Positions 36,853 through 46,136 are shown, counted from the stretch's first letter. The stretch: DNA of 64,000 nt from Denitrificimonas caeni (GCF_905120345.1 NZ_CAJHOA010000001.1:496001-560000); one strand, 5' to 3'. The notes: generated by a model from the sequence alone, not told the origin. A program made the numbers and translations.

Positions 36853-38385
36853 ATGGCCAGTGAAATACCTTCCGCCCGCCCTTCCCCTAGCATCCCGAGC
36901 ATGCAACGCCCTGTGGTGCAAGCTGTTAACAACATTTTGCAGCTGCAGAGCAGCCTACCGACGCAGCTGAATATTGGTGATTGCGCGCAAGCACAGGTGC
37001 TGGCCTTACGTGAAAGCCAAAACTCCTTTCAAGTATTGCTGCGTTTATCGCTGGGCAATGGCCAAACCAGCACGGTTGAAGTGCAAAGTAACCAACCTCT
37101 CACAGCCGGCAGCATCCTTAATGTCACAGCTTTGTCTGCGCAACAACTGGTATTTAGCTTACTCACAGACAGCAAAGCTGCGATTGCCACACGTATTGAT
37201 ACAACCCTACTCGCGCCAGGTACCCTACTTGAGGGCAAGGTCACTCAAGTCGAAGCCAACCCTCAAGGCGGCTTTAAAATCCTTATCAGCGTGACCAACA
37301 GTGCGTTAGCAGGACAGCAATTGCAGCTGGAGAGTGCAAAATCCTTACCACTTAATAGTCTACTCAGTGCTCGAATAGACAGCCCCCAGCAGCTGAGTTT
37401 TCAACCCTTTACCACGCGCATGGAGCCTTTAGCCATTAATCAAGAACTGCAAAAACAGTTCAATCAACAAGGTTCTTTAAGTCAATTATTTAAGGGTCTG
37501 GATACTATATCATTGGGCAATCTTTCTCCAGATGCTCAGAAAACCATCCAACAGCTACTCGGCGCACTACCTGAACTGGACCAGCTATCAAACCCTAAAA
37601 AGCTCGCACAAAGCTTACTCAACAGTGGCGCGCAGCTGGAACAGCGCTTACTCAGTGGTGCAGCAGAACATGCCCAGCAGGATATTAAAGCCAATTTATT
37701 ACGCTTAATTGCACAAATCATGCCTCTGTTGTCCAATAGTAATCCCACCCTAGCCGCCTCACAAAGTGCTCTATTATCACAAGCATTACCTGGCTTACTG
37801 CGTGAGCAATTGCTGGGTAATACGCAAGCGCAACTGCGCGAACAGGCGCTTCGTTTCCCATTACCCGGTCGCTTATTGCAAACGCTGGATAATCCTAATG
37901 ATCTGGGTGCACTATTACGCTTGGCCGCAGCAGCCGTCTCACGCCTGCAAACCCATCAACTGGCCAGTCTAGGACAAACCCATACCAACAGTGAAGGTAC
38001 ACAGGTCACCGTCTGGCAGGTGGAGATACCGACCCGCGACCAGCACAACATTGTGCCGCTACAAATTAAATTTCAACACGAACAACCGACAGCAAAAAAA
38101 CCTGACGAACCGGTGACACCGCTTTGGAAAATCGATTTAAGCTTTGACCTAGAACCTCTAGGGCCGCTGCATATTCAGGCCAGCGTACAAGGTTCAAGCA
38201 TCTCCAGTCAGCTCTGGGCGCAACAAGCCAGCACCGCGCAGCTGATTGATCACGAACTGAATCATCTGCGTGACCGTTTACTGGCTATCGGTCTGACCGT
38301 AAAAGATTTAACCTGCCATCAAGGCTCACCGCCACAAGGTGCGAAAACCACCCTACAACAACGTTGGATTGATGACCTAGCATGA
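36853..38385 (+). CDS. FliK-like flagellar hook-length control domain protein
   Basis: A 510-residue, glutamine- and leucine-rich protein. The N-terminal two thirds is low complexity with repeated LQ/QL segments; the C-terminal part (about residues 370-480, VTVWQVEIPTRDQHNIVPLQ, then WKIDLSFDLEPLGPLHIQAS) matches the Flg_hook C-terminal domain of FliK. It is coupled by a 4-base ATGA overlap to an FlhB C-terminal-like protein, the natural partner of FliK. The pair lies far from the main flagellar genes, next to ccmA, as I recall for Pseudomonas (PA1474-PA1473). Confidence 0.8.
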   Translation: MASEIPSARPSPSIPSMQRPVVQAVNNILQLQSSLPTQLNIGDCAQAQVLALRESQNSFQVLLRLSLGNGQTSTVEVQSNQPLTAGSILNVTALSAQQLVFSLLTDSKAAIATRIDTTLLAPGTLLEGKVTQVEANPQGGFKILISVTNSALAGQQLQLESAKSLPLNSLLSARIDSPQQLSFQPFTTRMEPLAINQELQKQFNQQGSLSQLFKGLDTISLGNLSPDAQKTIQQLLGALPELDQLSNPKKLAQSLLNSGAQLEQRLLSGAAEHAQQDIKANLLRLIAQIMPLLSNSNPTLAASQSALLSQALPGLLREQLLGNTQAQLREQALRFPLPGRLLQTLDNPNDLGALLRLAAAAVSRLQTHQLASLGQTHTNSEGTQVTVWQVEIPTRDQHNIVPLQIKFQHEQPTAKKPDEPVTPLWKIDLSFDLEPLGPLHIQASVQGSSISSQLWAQQASTAQLIDHELNHLRDRLLAIGLTVKDLTCHQGSPPQGAKTTLQQRWIDDLA

Positions 38386-38720
38386 GTAAACGCACGGAAC
38401 GACAAGCGATCGCGTTAAAGTATGATGGCGAAAACGCCCCCAACTTAACGGCGAAAGGTAACGATGCTCTAGCTGAAGAAATTCTGCAAATTGCTCGTGA
38501 AAACAATGTACCTATTTATGAAAACGCAGACCTTGTGCGCTTACTGGCGCGTCTCGAGTTGGGCGATGCGATCCCTGAATCCTTGTATCAGACTATTGCA
38601 GAAATCATTGCCTTTGCATGGTACTTAAAAGGTAAAGCTCCGAAAGGGTTTTCAGCGCAGTCTAAAGACAATGATATGCCCTTGCTGTTGCCTTATCAGC
38701 CGCGGCAGCAAGATAACTAA
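38382..38720 (+). CDS. FlhB C-terminal domain-like protein (type III export switch homologue)
   Basis: A 112-residue soluble protein matching only the cytoplasmic domain of FlhB/YscU. It opens RQAIALKYDGENAPNLTAKG, which aligns with FlhB just after the NPTH self-cleavage site, and continues PIYENADLVRLLARLELGDA. Neither the NPTH motif nor any membrane span is present, so it resembles the released C-terminal fragment. FlhB paralogues of this kind can stand in for that fragment in other bacteria; here the role is inferred from that and from coupling to the FliK-like gene. Confidence 0.85.
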   Translation: MSKRTERQAIALKYDGENAPNLTAKGNDALAEEILQIARENNVPIYENADLVRLLARLELGDAIPESLYQTIAEIIAFAWYLKGKAPKGFSAQSKDNDMPLLLPYQPRQQDN

Positions 38721-38738
38721 CTCCGAACTACTGAAGAC

Positions 38739-39137
38739 TCAGCTCACTAACCCAGCAAAAGGCTGGTGCAAGCGGGCGGAGTAATACATACCGGCATAGC
38801 ATAGCAACGCGGCAATATAAGCCAGCCAGCGCACACGCATGCTGTACTTTGTACGAAAAGCAAAGACGCCAAATAATACATACAACACCAATAACAGTAA
38901 CTTAGTCTGCAACCAAGAAGCGCTTAAAGGTGTAAAATTTAGAATAATTAATAACAGCAACGCAGCCAACAACAGCAAGCTATCTATCACATAACTCAAA
39001 CGATTCACTTGGCGTTGCAACGCTGTACCTGTGCCTGCCAATAAAACCCATAAGCCGCGCAAAACAAATAAGCTACCACTGAGCAGCACTAAAGCAATAT
39101 GGATATTTTTCACCAACAGATAATGCTCAGCAAACAT
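38739..39137 (-). CDS. SirB2 family membrane protein
   Basis: A 132-residue protein with four membrane spans (residues 8-30, 47-67, 72-95 and 103-122) recognised as SirB family from MFAEHYLLVKNIHIALVLLS and the small-protein architecture. ATG 39137 is preceded by AGGAG and AAAGG, and gives a family-like N-terminus; a frame extending to 39200 adds a basic stretch with no match. The stop is 18 bases from the stop of the convergent FlhB-like gene. Function unknown; often tied to invasion-related loci by name only. Confidence 0.85.
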   Translation of the reverse strand: MFAEHYLLVKNIHIALVLLSGSLFVLRGLWVLLAGTGTALQRQVNRLSYVIDSLLLLAALLLLIILNFTPLSASWLQTKLLLLVLYVLFGVFAFRTKYSMRVRWLAYIAALLCYAGMYYSARLHQPFAGLVS

Positions 39138-39331
39138 AACCTTTTCTCTCCTGCCTACACTTCGCAACACTCGAACTGAGCATTTACCTTTTAAATCCAC
39201 TCAATCGCGAAACCTCAATCTCGCACAAACTGCGAGTAAGCGCAGCATTCAACACAGTCTCAGTCTAAAGCGTAGAGATCAGCATCCGCTTGATTAAAAG
39301 CATAAGAATTAAATCCTTGAGACGAAAAATA

Positions 39332-39356
39332 AAAAACCCGCATAAAGCGAGTTTTT
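39332..39356 (-). terminator. Terminator of the RND efflux operon
   Basis: On the minus strand AAAAACTCGC and GCGGGTTTTT pair (one mismatch) around TTTAT, then run into TTTTTTATTTTT. It lies 36 bases after the TolC-family gene stop. Confidence 0.8.
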
Positions 39357-39392
39357 AGTGGCACAGTACTTGATGGTATTTCTACATAACTG

Positions 39393-40790
39393 TTAGAGCA
39401 CCTGCAAATATCGATTCGCTTGCAATAAATGCGCCTCGTCCAAGGCCCCCACCAGGGCGGCCAATTGTAACTGATGAATAATCAAAGACACCTTGGCATC
39501 TAAGAGTTCAAGTTGCACCTGCGCTATTTTATTTTCTGCATCTAAGCGCTCTAAAGTGGTGTTATCACCCAACTCATGACCTAAGCGCGTTGCTGCAAGG
39601 CGTTCTTGACTGGCCATCAGTGCTTTTTGTAAAGCACTGACCTGTCGAACATTCATCTGTACGCCAAGCCAAGCGGCACGAGTTTGTTGCTTAATCTGTT
39701 GGCGTAACACTTCACCTTCAGCAATATTTTTATCCTGCAAATACAATGCTTCACGATGCTTGGAACTGCGGTAGCCACCGGTAAAAATAGGCACATTCAA
39801 CTGTACAGCAATCATCCAGTCATCCGTTTTATTTAACGCCGAGCCATAACGTCCACTGCCATCCAGCTTCTCGTAGCCAAGACGTCCGACTAAGTCCAAA
39901 GTTGGGCTGCTCCAGCTGGAATATTGTGCGACTTGCTCAGCCGCAATACTCACACCTTTTTCATGCATAAGCAGCAAAGGATTAAGTTGGACAGTATCAG
40001 TCAGCCATTCAGTGAGCGGCGCTAAGACGGGGGCTTGTAAAGGCGTTTGCAAGGGTAAACTTAGCAAGCTGTCTGGCGCTTGCATGGTCAAATCAGTAAA
40101 GTCTGCCTCAGCTAAATCAGCTTGCATTTGCGCTGCCAGAACTTGCGCCTGTAAACCTTGCGCATGCGCTAAAGCTTCATAAGTGTCAGTCACTGGACGA
40201 TCACCCAACTCAAAACGCGCCTGGGTTTCTTCTTGAATTAGGTCCACTTGTGCTTGCTGCTGGGTTAAAAAATGCACTTTTTCACGTGCCAGTAGCACTG
40301 AAAAATAACGTTGTGCTACTTTCAGCAGCAGATTTTGCTGCGCCGATTGCCATTGCAAATCAGCTACTTCAGCAGAAAGTCTTAATTGGCGACTTTGCGC
40401 CAAACGCGCCCGATCTAACAAAGGCTGCTTCACTCCCAGCCCATAACTGTATAAATCCCCACCACGAATAGAGGTGTTAAACTCAACCTCTTCTGAGGTC
40501 ATGGTTGGCGTAATAAACTGCGCACCTTTCGTATTCGAGGTGCGCCCCGCTCGCCCTGCTGTCGCGCTGGCTCCTAACGTCGGCAACCACATGCTCCGCG
40601 CTTGAGTTCTGTGTTCTCCACCCGCCTCAACTGCCGCTTGCTCAGCTCGGTATTGCGGATCATGACTGAGTGCTAAACGCCAAGTCTCTAATAGATCCAT
40701 TGGCTGAGCAGCACTGGCACTGTGCCAAAACACAGCCAGCAACAAGCTAACACACACATAATGTTTAGGTTTACAGCTCAATTGAGGCAT
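39393..40790 (-). CDS. TolC family outer membrane efflux protein
   Basis: Outer-membrane channel of the tripartite pump encoded just upstream. The 465-residue protein has a signal peptide (about residues 1-27, ending ASAAQ) and two OEP repeats with long coiled coils (WRLALSHDPQYRAEQAAVEA; then the C-terminal half LAATRLGHELGDNTTLERLD). Those repeats form the alpha-helical tunnel. It follows the DUF2892 gene by 13 bases and ends the operon before a terminator. Confidence 0.92.
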   Translation of the reverse strand: MPQLSCKPKHYVCVSLLLAVFWHSASAAQPMDLLETWRLALSHDPQYRAEQAAVEAGGEHRTQARSMWLPTLGASATAGRAGRTSNTKGAQFITPTMTSEEVEFNTSIRGGDLYSYGLGVKQPLLDRARLAQSRQLRLSAEVADLQWQSAQQNLLLKVAQRYFSVLLAREKVHFLTQQQAQVDLIQEETQARFELGDRPVTDTYEALAHAQGLQAQVLAAQMQADLAEADFTDLTMQAPDSLLSLPLQTPLQAPVLAPLTEWLTDTVQLNPLLLMHEKGVSIAAEQVAQYSSWSSPTLDLVGRLGYEKLDGSGRYGSALNKTDDWMIAVQLNVPIFTGGYRSSKHREALYLQDKNIAEGEVLRQQIKQQTRAAWLGVQMNVRQVSALQKALMASQERLAATRLGHELGDNTTLERLDAENKIAQVQLELLDAKVSLIIHQLQLAALVGALDEAHLLQANRYLQVL

Positions 40791-40803
40791 GGCGAATAAC
40801 TCC

Positions 40804-41013
40804 TTAACAGCCTGGTTTAGCGCCTGCTTTGCGTAGCATCGTTTCCAGCAAGCACCACTTGCTTAAACCACTTTGAAAAATATTTGCGCCCACAAACACG
40901 GTGAAAGCCAACCACCACTCACTGATAAACAGTGGACTGGAAGGTGCACCCAACGCGATGGATAAAACAATAAAAACACCTGCGATAACTCGCACTAGCT
41001 GCCACGAAGTCAT
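40804..41013 (-). CDS. DUF2892 (YgaP C-terminal-like) membrane protein
   Basis: A 69-residue protein with two membrane helices (residues 5-24 and 32-49) and the family ending GANIFQSGLSKWCLLETMLRK, matching the YgaP-type DUF2892 region that follows rhodanese domains in other proteins. No rhodanese is fused here. It overlaps the RND pump gene by 4 bases, so it is translated with the pump. Cysteines at about positions 53 and 69 are notable. DUF2892 proteins are often tied to sulfur chemistry, but a role in this pump is unproven. Confidence 0.85.
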   Translation of the reverse strand: MTSWQLVRVIAGVFIVLSIALGAPSSPLFISEWWLAFTVFVGANIFQSGLSKWCLLETMLRKAGAKPGC

Positions 41014-44000
41014 GACGACTCTCCTTGTTGCTCAAGTAGATGAAGTTTGTTGCGATAGGCTGCGTAATACAGCAATGGAATCACCACTAAGGTCAGCACG
41101 GTCGAAACCAGTACGCCAAAGATCAGTGAAATAGCTAAACCATTAAAAATCGGGTCACCGACGATAAACAACGCGCCAAGCATGGCCGCTAACCCAGTTA
41201 AAACAATAGGTTGTGCGCGAGTAATGGCCGAATTGACCACTGCCTGTTCAAGCGTCTGCCCAGCTTTCACCTGCAAGTTAATAAAGTCCACGAGCAAGAT
41301 TGAGTTACGCACAATAATCCCCGCCAGAGCGATCATGCCAATCATGCTGGTCGCCGTGTACTGCGCCCCCATCAGCGCATGGCCTGGCATCACCCCAATA
41401 ATGGTCAAGGGAATCGGGGCCATAATTATCAAAGGAGTTAGGTAGGATGAAAAGTGTGCCACCACTAGCAAGTAAATCAACAAGATACCTACCGCATAGG
41501 CTGCGCCCATATCACGGAAAGTCTCATAAGTGATCTGCCACTCGCCATCCCATTTCAATGCATAGTTGCGATAAGGATCTTGTGGTTGGCTAATAAAGTA
41601 CTCATCAATAGGTGTACCCGCTGGAGTGACAATCTCTTCAAGCGCTGCGCGTGAAGCAAAAATCCCGTACAGCGGACTATCGACTGCGCCGGCCATATCC
41701 GCGGTCACGTAATGCACTGGCAGTAAATCTTTATGATGAATCGGCTGCTCTTGCAAGGTATCGGTAATGGTCACCAACTCAGCAATAGCCACTAAATTAT
41801 TTTGCGCAGTCCGCACTTTAAGTTGCAGTAAGGTCGCCAGATCACCGTGCAATTCAGGACTTAATTGCAAGTAGGCGGACACGGGGTATTTGCTACCATC
41901 GTGTAACCAAGTGGCAGCTTCACCCTGCAATCCAGCACGCAAGGTACTGACAATATCCGCTTGAGTGACGCCCAACTGACTGGCTTTATGTCGATCAATC
42001 AACAACAGTTTGCGCGGTGTATCAGCAATCGCACTGTCATCGATATCGACCATGCCATCAACCTTAGCAAACACCGCACGCACTGCATCGCCGACTGCTT
42101 GGCGACCCTCAGCCGTTGGTCCATAAATCTCAGCCACCACCGGTGCTTGTACTGGCGGGCCGGGCGGTACTTCTACCACTTTTACATTGGCGTTAAAACG
42201 CCGACCAATATCTTGCAGAGCAGGACGCAAGCGTGTCGCAATCGCATGACTCTGCTCCGAACGGTGTGCTTTATCCACCAAATTAACTTGAATATCACCG
42301 CTTTCACTGTTGCTGCGTAGATAATACTGACGCACCAAACCGTTAAAGTTAATCGGCGCGGCGGTACCGGCATACACCTGATAATGAGTCACTTCAGGCA
42401 CTGTAGTTAAATAAGCACCCAACTCACTCAGCACCGCTGAAGTTTGTTCTAACGGTGTACCGGCGGGCATATCAACGATAATTTGAAACTCTGACTTATT
42501 ATCAAACGGCAGCATTTTCAACAAGACTAAGCCAGAAACAGGCAGCAGCATCGACAAACCAATCAGCGCCATCACACCTAAACCTAAGAAAAATCGATTC
42601 AGGGTGCCTCTACGCGGATCCAAAAACGGCTTAAAGATGCCTTCAAATAAACGCGTTAAAAAAGCAGGTAAGCGAGCAGGCTTTTGTGGCGCTTGCTGAG
42701 CAGGCTCAGTTGCCGAGTGCTTAAGCCATAAGCGCGCTAACCAGGGGGTCAAAGTAAAGGCGATGGCCAATGACAACACCATTCCCATACTGGCATTAAT
42801 TGGGATTGGGCTCATATACGGCCCCATCAGCCCCGTCACAAACGCCATCGGTAACAGCGCAGCGATGACGGTAAAAGTCGCGAGGATCGTTGGACCGCCC
42901 ACTTCATCTACCGCATAGGGAATAATCTCTGTCAGCGTTTTGTTTGGATACAAGCTTTGGTGTCGGTGAATATTTTCCACCACGACAATGGCATCATCAA
43001 CCAAGATACCAATAGAGAAAATCAGCGCAAATAGCGAGACACGGTTCAGAGTAAAGCCCCATGCCCATGACGCAAATAACGTAGCAGCCAGAGTTAAACC
43101 AACCGCCACACCTAAAATCGCTGCTTCACGACGACCTAGAGCAAAGAACACCAACGCCACGACAGAGAGCGTAGCAAAAATTAATTTCTGAATGAGCTGC
43201 CGCGCTTTTTCATTCGCCGTCGCACCGTAGTCGCGGGTTTCCACTACTTCAATATTGTGCGGAATCAGTGTATTTTCCAGCTCAGCGACACGTTGCATCA
43301 CCGCATTGGAAACATCAATGGCGTTTTCGCCTGGCTTTTTCGTCACCGTAAGCGTGATCGCTGGATATTCTTGCCCAGCCTCGCCCACGGTACCAAAGCG
43401 CACATAATTACTCGGCAGTAACGGCCCGTCACTAACCGTTGCTACATCACTCAGATAAATAGCGCGGCCATCTTCAACAGCTACCACTAGATCAGCGACT
43501 TCTTCAGCATTATTTAAAAAGCGTCCAGCCTCAATCTGCACTTGAGTATTACCACGCACCAAGTTCCCCACGGGTAAACCAAGATTTGCTGACTGCAAGG
43601 TTGCGCGCAGATCATTCACGGTTAATCCCAATGCACTTAAACGCTCAGGCTTAAAATCAACACGCACCGCACGTCCCGGACCACCAATAGTTCGAACTTC
43701 GCGCGTACCTGGAACACGTTTAAGATCAATCTCGATGCTGTGGGCAATACGCTCTAAATCGTAAGCACCCGTATCAGTAGCGGTGCTATACAGCGTTACC
43801 GCAACAATCGGTACATCATCAATCCCCATAGGGCGAGTGATTGGTTCTAAAACACCTAAATCTCTCGGCAGCCACTGTTCATTGGAGCGCAACGTATCAT
43901 GCAGATTAATCAATGCATCGTTACGTGAAACACCCACTGCAAACTGTACCGTTAACACTGCTACACCGGGTTGCGAGAGCGACATAACATGCTCAACACC

Positions 44001-44249
44001 GGTCATTTGTGCTAGCACTTGCTCAGCCGGTGTTGCCACCATACTTTCCACATCGCGTACCGCAGCACCTGGGAACGGAATAATCACGTTAGCCATGGTG
44101 ACATTAATTTGCGGCTCTTCTTCTTGTGGCGTGACTAAAACAGCAAACACGCCCAACAAGAGCGCCAGTAAAGCCAATAAAGGTGTGATTTGTGCAGCTT
44201 GAAATGCCGCAGCAATACGACCCGAAATCCCAAGAGGACGCATGCTCAT
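41010..44249 (-). CDS. RND family efflux transporter permease
   Basis: A 1079-residue inner-membrane pump of the AcrB/HAE-like superfamily, working with the adaptor and TolC-type channel. It has two halves of six spans and two large periplasmic loops. The proton-relay aspartates are visible in TM4 (SIGILVDDAIVVVENIHRH). The N-terminus has the TPQEEEPQI segment common in non-AcrB RND pumps of proteobacteria. It is joined to the adaptor gene by a 1-base overlap (44249) and to the DUF2892 gene by 4 bases. The substrate is not predictable. Confidence 0.94.
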   Translation of the reverse strand: MSMRPLGISGRIAAAFQAAQITPLLALLALLLGVFAVLVTPQEEEPQINVTMANVIIPFPGAAVRDVESMVATPAEQVLAQMTGVEHVMSLSQPGVAVLTVQFAVGVSRNDALINLHDTLRSNEQWLPRDLGVLEPITRPMGIDDVPIVAVTLYSTATDTGAYDLERIAHSIEIDLKRVPGTREVRTIGGPGRAVRVDFKPERLSALGLTVNDLRATLQSANLGLPVGNLVRGNTQVQIEAGRFLNNAEEVADLVVAVEDGRAIYLSDVATVSDGPLLPSNYVRFGTVGEAGQEYPAITLTVTKKPGENAIDVSNAVMQRVAELENTLIPHNIEVVETRDYGATANEKARQLIQKLIFATLSVVALVFFALGRREAAILGVAVGLTLAATLFASWAWGFTLNRVSLFALIFSIGILVDDAIVVVENIHRHQSLYPNKTLTEIIPYAVDEVGGPTILATFTVIAALLPMAFVTGLMGPYMSPIPINASMGMVLSLAIAFTLTPWLARLWLKHSATEPAQQAPQKPARLPAFLTRLFEGIFKPFLDPRRGTLNRFFLGLGVMALIGLSMLLPVSGLVLLKMLPFDNKSEFQIIVDMPAGTPLEQTSAVLSELGAYLTTVPEVTHYQVYAGTAAPINFNGLVRQYYLRSNSESGDIQVNLVDKAHRSEQSHAIATRLRPALQDIGRRFNANVKVVEVPPGPPVQAPVVAEIYGPTAEGRQAVGDAVRAVFAKVDGMVDIDDSAIADTPRKLLLIDRHKASQLGVTQADIVSTLRAGLQGEAATWLHDGSKYPVSAYLQLSPELHGDLATLLQLKVRTAQNNLVAIAELVTITDTLQEQPIHHKDLLPVHYVTADMAGAVDSPLYGIFASRAALEEIVTPAGTPIDEYFISQPQDPYRNYALKWDGEWQITYETFRDMGAAYAVGILLIYLLVVAHFSSYLTPLIIMAPIPLTIIGVMPGHALMGAQYTATSMIGMIALAGIIVRNSILLVDFINLQVKAGQTLEQAVVNSAITRAQPIVLTGLAAMLGALFIVGDPIFNGLAISLIFGVLVSTVLTLVVIPLLYYAAYRNKLHLLEQQGESS

Positions 44250-45274
44250 TACTCCTTACTTACAGCGTGATGATCAAGAAGAACCCGCTCACCTTCCGCC
44301 AAGCCACTGCGCACTTCAACACGGTCATTATCAGTGACGCCTAAACGCACCTGCCTTAATAATGGTTTGTGTTGCTCGCTTAATACGTAAACAGCAGTCA
44401 GTTCGGCACGTTGAATCACCGCTGCTTTAGGAATAAATAAACGTTGATCGTCGTCAGTCACTGCGTGCTGTAGTTGTACTTTGACAGACTGCCCTGGGAA
44501 TAAAGTATTCGACTCATTAGCCACACCGATACGCAAACGTACCGTATGGGTAGAACGGTCCGCCGTAGGTAAGACCTGTATACTTTCCACCGTCAACGGA
44601 CGCTGTTCATGCAGCACACGCACAGCGGCTATATCATGCTCAGACAGATGAGTCTGCTCAGCCGCGGCAACCGGAATCGCCACACTGACGCGTAAGGCTT
44701 TCGGATTAAATAAAGACAGTAAAGGCATGCCTGGCATGGCCATATCCCCTTGCATGGCAGGCACATCAATCACCACGCCATCATAAGGAGCACGAATAAT
44801 AAAGAAGTCTGTTTGCACTTGAGCCGCTTGTGCTTGCGCTTGCTGGGCTTTTAACTGTGCAACTGCAGCACGTTGTTGCGCCTCTACGCGTTCTAAGGCG
44901 GCTTTACTGATGTAGTTTTTAGCAAACAGTTGTTGCTGTCTATTTAACTCTTGAGTCAATGCGTGCAACTCTGCGCGAACAGCATCGACCTGTGCAGTGT
45001 GAGCGGCTTGCTGCTGCTTGGCTTGAGTCGCATCGATCTGAACTAGAACCTGCCCAGTGCGCACCTGCTCACCAGCATTGATATGAATCTGCTGAATAAC
45101 GCCAGCCACTTGGGCCGCGATAGTTGTTTCTGTGACTGCCTCAATATGCCCTTCATATACAGCACTGTTGGTTAAAGAAGCACGTGTCACTTGAACTGTT
45201 GCCAACTCTTGTGCAGCAGCCCAGGAACTGATCAACACAGCTGCAAGTGCAAAAAAAACCTGTTTTTTCTTCAT
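44249..45274 (-). CDS. RND efflux periplasmic adaptor (membrane fusion protein)
   Basis: A 341-residue HlyD/AcrA-type adaptor linking pump and channel. It has a signal sequence (MKKKQVFFALAAVLISSWAAA), a lipoyl-like barrel half (ATVQVTRASLTNSAVYEGHI onward), a coiled-coil hairpin (about residues 85-160) and beta-barrel domains (DGVVIDVPAMQGDMAMPGMP). I chose ATG 45274; a GTG six codons upstream (45292) would place charged residues before the signal. It is divergent from the ArsR-family gene. Confidence 0.93.
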   Translation of the reverse strand: MKKKQVFFALAAVLISSWAAAQELATVQVTRASLTNSAVYEGHIEAVTETTIAAQVAGVIQQIHINAGEQVRTGQVLVQIDATQAKQQQAAHTAQVDAVRAELHALTQELNRQQQLFAKNYISKAALERVEAQQRAAVAQLKAQQAQAQAAQVQTDFFIIRAPYDGVVIDVPAMQGDMAMPGMPLLSLFNPKALRVSVAIPVAAAEQTHLSEHDIAAVRVLHEQRPLTVESIQVLPTADRSTHTVRLRIGVANESNTLFPGQSVKVQLQHAVTDDDQRLFIPKAAVIQRAELTAVYVLSEQHKPLLRQVRLGVTDNDRVEVRSGLAEGERVLLDHHAVSKE

Positions 45275-45337
45275 CACCTGCGCATCCTCCACGTCAATAG
45301 TTTACTTATTACGTAATCAATTATCTAACTACGCTTG

Positions 45338-45359
45338 TAAATAAGCAAGTATCTATTTA
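45338..45359. promoter_or_regulatory. Candidate ArsR-family operator in the divergent region
   Basis: The 150-base region between the RND adaptor and the ArsR gene is AT-rich and contains TAAATA-N10-TATTTA (45338-45359) and a perfect 10-base palindrome ATTACGTAAT (45308-45317). ArsR/SmtB proteins bind imperfect AT-rich palindromes in such divergent regions, so either could be the operator. No binding evidence exists in the sequence itself. Confidence 0.35.
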
Positions 45360-45425
45360 TCGTGGTGTACGCGACCTAAGTGGTAGACCATAATGCATGA
45401 TATTAATAACCAACACGGACACATC

Positions 45426-45746
45426 ATGGATAAGTTTTCGCCAAAAGCACTGGAACAAATTGCCGCTTATTTCAAAGTGCTGGCAGATCCAAATCGCTTA
45501 CAAATTTTAAGTTTATTGCGTGAAGGCGAGTTGAATGTTGGCGAATTGGCTGAGCGCTGCAACTCCACTTCGGCAAATATTTCTCGCCATCTGTCTATTC
45601 TTAGCCAGCACGGTCTCATCACTCGAAAAACCCAAGGCACGCGCGCCTATTACCAGCTCACTGACAATTCAACTTACGCATTATGCAAACTGGTTTGTGA
45701 AAACATTACTCAAAAAATAAATGCGCAAAAAGATGCCTTTAACTAA
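45426..45746 (+). CDS. ArsR/SmtB family transcriptional regulator
   Basis: A 106-residue winged-helix repressor; ATG 45426 has GGA about 7 bases upstream, while ATG 45393 would add 11 residues without a better site. The HTH is ELAERCNSTSANISRHLSIL with wing TRKTQGTRAYYQL. The arsenic-type ELCVCDL motif is absent. Cysteines at 45, 87 and 91 (C-x3-C in the last helix, ALCKLVCENI) could form a metal or thiol sensor. Its divergent position implies control of the RND operon. Confidence 0.9.
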   Translation: MDKFSPKALEQIAAYFKVLADPNRLQILSLLREGELNVGELAERCNSTSANISRHLSILSQHGLITRKTQGTRAYYQLTDNSTYALCKLVCENITQKINAQKDAFN

Positions 45747-45997
45747 ACAGTCTTAGCCTAACTGCGCATCGCTATAGCAGCAAAAAACCAGAAAAAACAA
45801 AAAGATCAAGCACTGGCTCTTAGCGTCTGCATACCGCAAACAGCAAGCGGCGCAAAACTACTGACAAATAGAATCACGCTGAAGCAGTACTAATAAAGAG
45901 AAGAGCTTGTCAGGCAGACTCATCAGAAAGGAAGACCACTGATCTAGCAATGCTAGACAGCGCTCAGAATTGCAGAAACAAAAAAGATGGACATAAA
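45747..45997. other. Intergenic stretch without recognised gene
   Basis: About 250 bases between the ArsR gene and the terminator of the tRNA cluster. I see no reading frame with a ribosome-binding site, no tRNA and no convincing RNA fold; purine-rich tracts (AGAAAAAACAAAAAG) are the main feature. It may hold 3' ends of the flanking transcripts. Confidence 0.5.
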
Positions 45998-46019
45998 AAA
46001 GCCCCAATTAAGGGGCTTT
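45998..46019 (-). terminator. Terminator of the tRNA-Arg-His-Leu cluster
   Basis: AAAGCCCC and GGGGCTTT form an 8-bp stem with a 6-base loop; on the minus strand it is followed by TTTT. It lies 32 bases after the tRNA-Leu 3' end. Confidence 0.8.
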
Positions 46020-46051
46020 GATACTAATAGGGTCTATGTGAAACCCTTATA

Positions 46052-46136
46052 TGGTGCGGACAGAGAGACTCGAACTCTCACACCTCGCGGCGCCAGAACC
46101 TAAATCTGGTGTGTCTACCAATTCCACCACGTCCGC
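46052..46136 (-). tRNA. tRNA-Leu (TAG)
   Basis: An 85-nt class II tRNA on the minus strand: acceptor GCGGACG, anticodon stem CCAGA/TCTGG around loop TTTAGGT (anticodon TAG), a long variable arm (CGCCGCGAGGTGT), T arm GAGTTCGAGTCTC and an encoded CCA. It is the last gene of the Arg-His-Leu cluster. Confidence 0.97.
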
